Source: Acidobacteriota bacterium
GTDB lineage: Bacteria > Acidobacteriota > Terriglobia > Acidiferrales > UBA7541
DNA: 6,343 nt
Direction of reading: 5' to 3'
Assembly (NCBI GenBank): GCA_016179005.1
Contig: JACOSF010000021.1
Coordinates: forward strand, 1-6,343
Made by a program: the position numbers and the translations under genes. This document shows positions 5,798-6,343 of this stretch, one piece after another (position 1 is the stretch's first letter; each line of letters starts with the position of its first letter). Under the pieces are notes generated by a model. The model worked only from the letters and a program-made list of their open reading frames with translations, did no database searches and was not told the DNA's origin.

Positions 5798-5834
5798 TTG
5801 ACATGCTATTGCCTAAAAGCTATAATCTATAGGC
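5798..5834 (+). promoter_or_regulatory. Consensus sigma70 promoter with candidate operator
   Basis: TTGACA at 5798-5803 and TATAAT at 5821-5826 are both perfect consensus hexamers with the optimal 17-bp spacer. Transcription should begin near 5832-5834. The -10 box is embedded in inverted repeats: GCCTAAA (5811-5817) with TATAGGC (5828-5834, one mismatch), and CTATA (5820-5824) with TATAG (5828-5832). A repressor bound there would block an otherwise very strong promoter. It points to the small Cys/His-rich gene at 6062. Confidence 0.85.
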
Positions 5835-6061
5835 CTGCTGTTGCTCCTGGCTGTTGCCCTCGCCCGGGTTGCCGAGGACCCTTTAGCTCAGCCGCCGCAC
5901 AAATCCATCCAGGCCGCGTCCCGCTCTGCGGGACGAAAAAAATCAATCGTCCTTGCATCTTGTTGACTGCCAACGACTTGCCCGTTTGATTCCTTTTGAA
6001 TCGACCCCGCAACTCATTGCTTGGCGGCCACTTGCACATTCGATTGACCCCGGGGGTACCC
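5835..6061 (+). other. Long 5' leader of the Cys/His-rich gene
   Basis: About 227 bases separate the predicted transcription start from ATG 6062, and no credible reading frame fills them. The stretch contains a hairpin CGTCCCGC/GCGGGACG (5917-5924 and 5928-5935, loop TCT) followed by seven A, so it is not an intrinsic terminator in either direction. It also has a weak stem GATTC/GAATC (5988-5992 and 5998-6002). GGGGG at 6052-6056 is a possible, atypical ribosome site. I recognise no known riboswitch. Confidence 0.5.
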
Positions 6062-6343
6062 ATGTCTCAACGCTGTGCCCATAAGCATCCCGGCGGCTCC
6101 TACTGCAAGCGCTGGGCCTCTACTGGCAGCCCCTTCTGCTACCGCCACCAACCGCCACCTGAAAAGCCCGCCGAGCTTGAGGACGATGCCAACCTCTCTC
6201 CTCTCGACCGCCTCAACACCCACGACGATCTGTTCGACGTCGTCCGCGAATCCCTCAACGCCATTCGTCTCGGCCGCCTCTCGCCGGGCCGCGCTTACGC
6301 CACCGGCTACTTCATTGATCTCTGGATGCGCGTCCGCGAGCGC
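6062..6343 (+). CDS. Small Cys3His-type putative zinc-binding protein, N-terminal part (3' truncated)
   Basis: The frame runs from ATG 6062 through the window edge without a stop (94 codons visible). Residues 5-29 carry C5, C15, C26 and H29 with spacing C-x9-C-x10-C-x2-H, plus H7 and H9, suggesting a small zinc-binding knuckle. A Pro/Glu-rich linker (31-47) follows, then a probable helical region (48-94) with LSPLDRL, DLFDVVRESLNAIRLGRLSPGRAYATGY. I recall similar uncharacterised short proteins in acidobacterial genomes but cannot give a function. A consensus promoter lies about 230 bases upstream. DNA or RNA binding is a guess from the zinc motif only. The ORF is easily missed because it is cut by the window end. 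Confidence 0.75.
   Translation, partial: MSQRCAHKHPGGSYCKRWASTGSPFCYRHQPPPEKPAELEDDANLSPLDRLNTHDDLFDVVRESLNAIRLGRLSPGRAYATGYFIDLWMRVRER

Noticed and set aside
5917..5942. Hairpin next to a run of A as a minus-strand terminator
   Set aside because: On the minus strand the T-run comes before the hairpin, not after it, and no minus-strand gene ends there.
5798..5989. 63-residue plus-strand frame in the leader
   Set aside because: Its start would be the TTG of the -35 box, so it cannot be translated from the transcript made at this promoter.

Overview
The window is GC-rich bacterial DNA carrying mainly redox and signal-transduction genes. Its gene content (an MtrB/PioB-like outer-membrane barrel, a globin-coupled histidine kinase, an NtrC-type regulator) together with a run of small palindromes headed by GTAG suggests a soil or sediment bacterium, most likely an Acidobacteriota member. 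That placement is inference from gene types and repeat style; there is no rRNA or other taxonomic marker here.

Layout: (1) 1-968, plus strand: the C-terminal part of an outer-membrane beta-barrel protein that resembles the MtrB/PioB porin family used in electron transfer across the outer membrane. It ends in the typical terminal Tyr-Arg-Phe. (2) 979-1011: a long perfect hairpin between two convergent genes. (3) 2716 down to 1041, minus strand: a two-gene operon with an ATGA overlap, encoding a soluble globin-coupled (haem, oxygen/redox-sensing) histidine kinase and a stand-alone receiver-domain response regulator. (4) 2717-2821: a 105-bp divergent promoter region. (5) 2822-5389, plus strand: a second two-component operon, with a membrane-bound NtrB-like kinase followed by an NtrC-family sigma54 activator. 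(6) 5390-5797: about 400 bp with no credible gene, filled with short palindromes (two identical 27-bp copies and several unrelated but similarly built ones) and two probable intrinsic terminators. (7) 5798-5834: a textbook sigma70 promoter (TTGACA, 17 bp, TATAAT) with a possible operator over its -10 box. It precedes a leader of about 230 nt and the 5' end of a small Cys/His-rich protein gene that runs off the window.

Reading as a whole: the divergent two-component operons share one short regulatory region. One kinase should sense a haem ligand (O2, NO, CO) or haem redox state in the cytoplasm; the other is membrane-anchored with almost no periplasmic domain and should drive sigma54-dependent transcription. 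Their proximity to an electron-transfer porin makes a redox-responsive locus plausible, but nothing in the sequence proves that they regulate the porin. The most unusual parts are the globin kinase with its output-less receiver partner, the GTAG-palindrome cluster, and the promoter plus Cys3His protein at the right edge.
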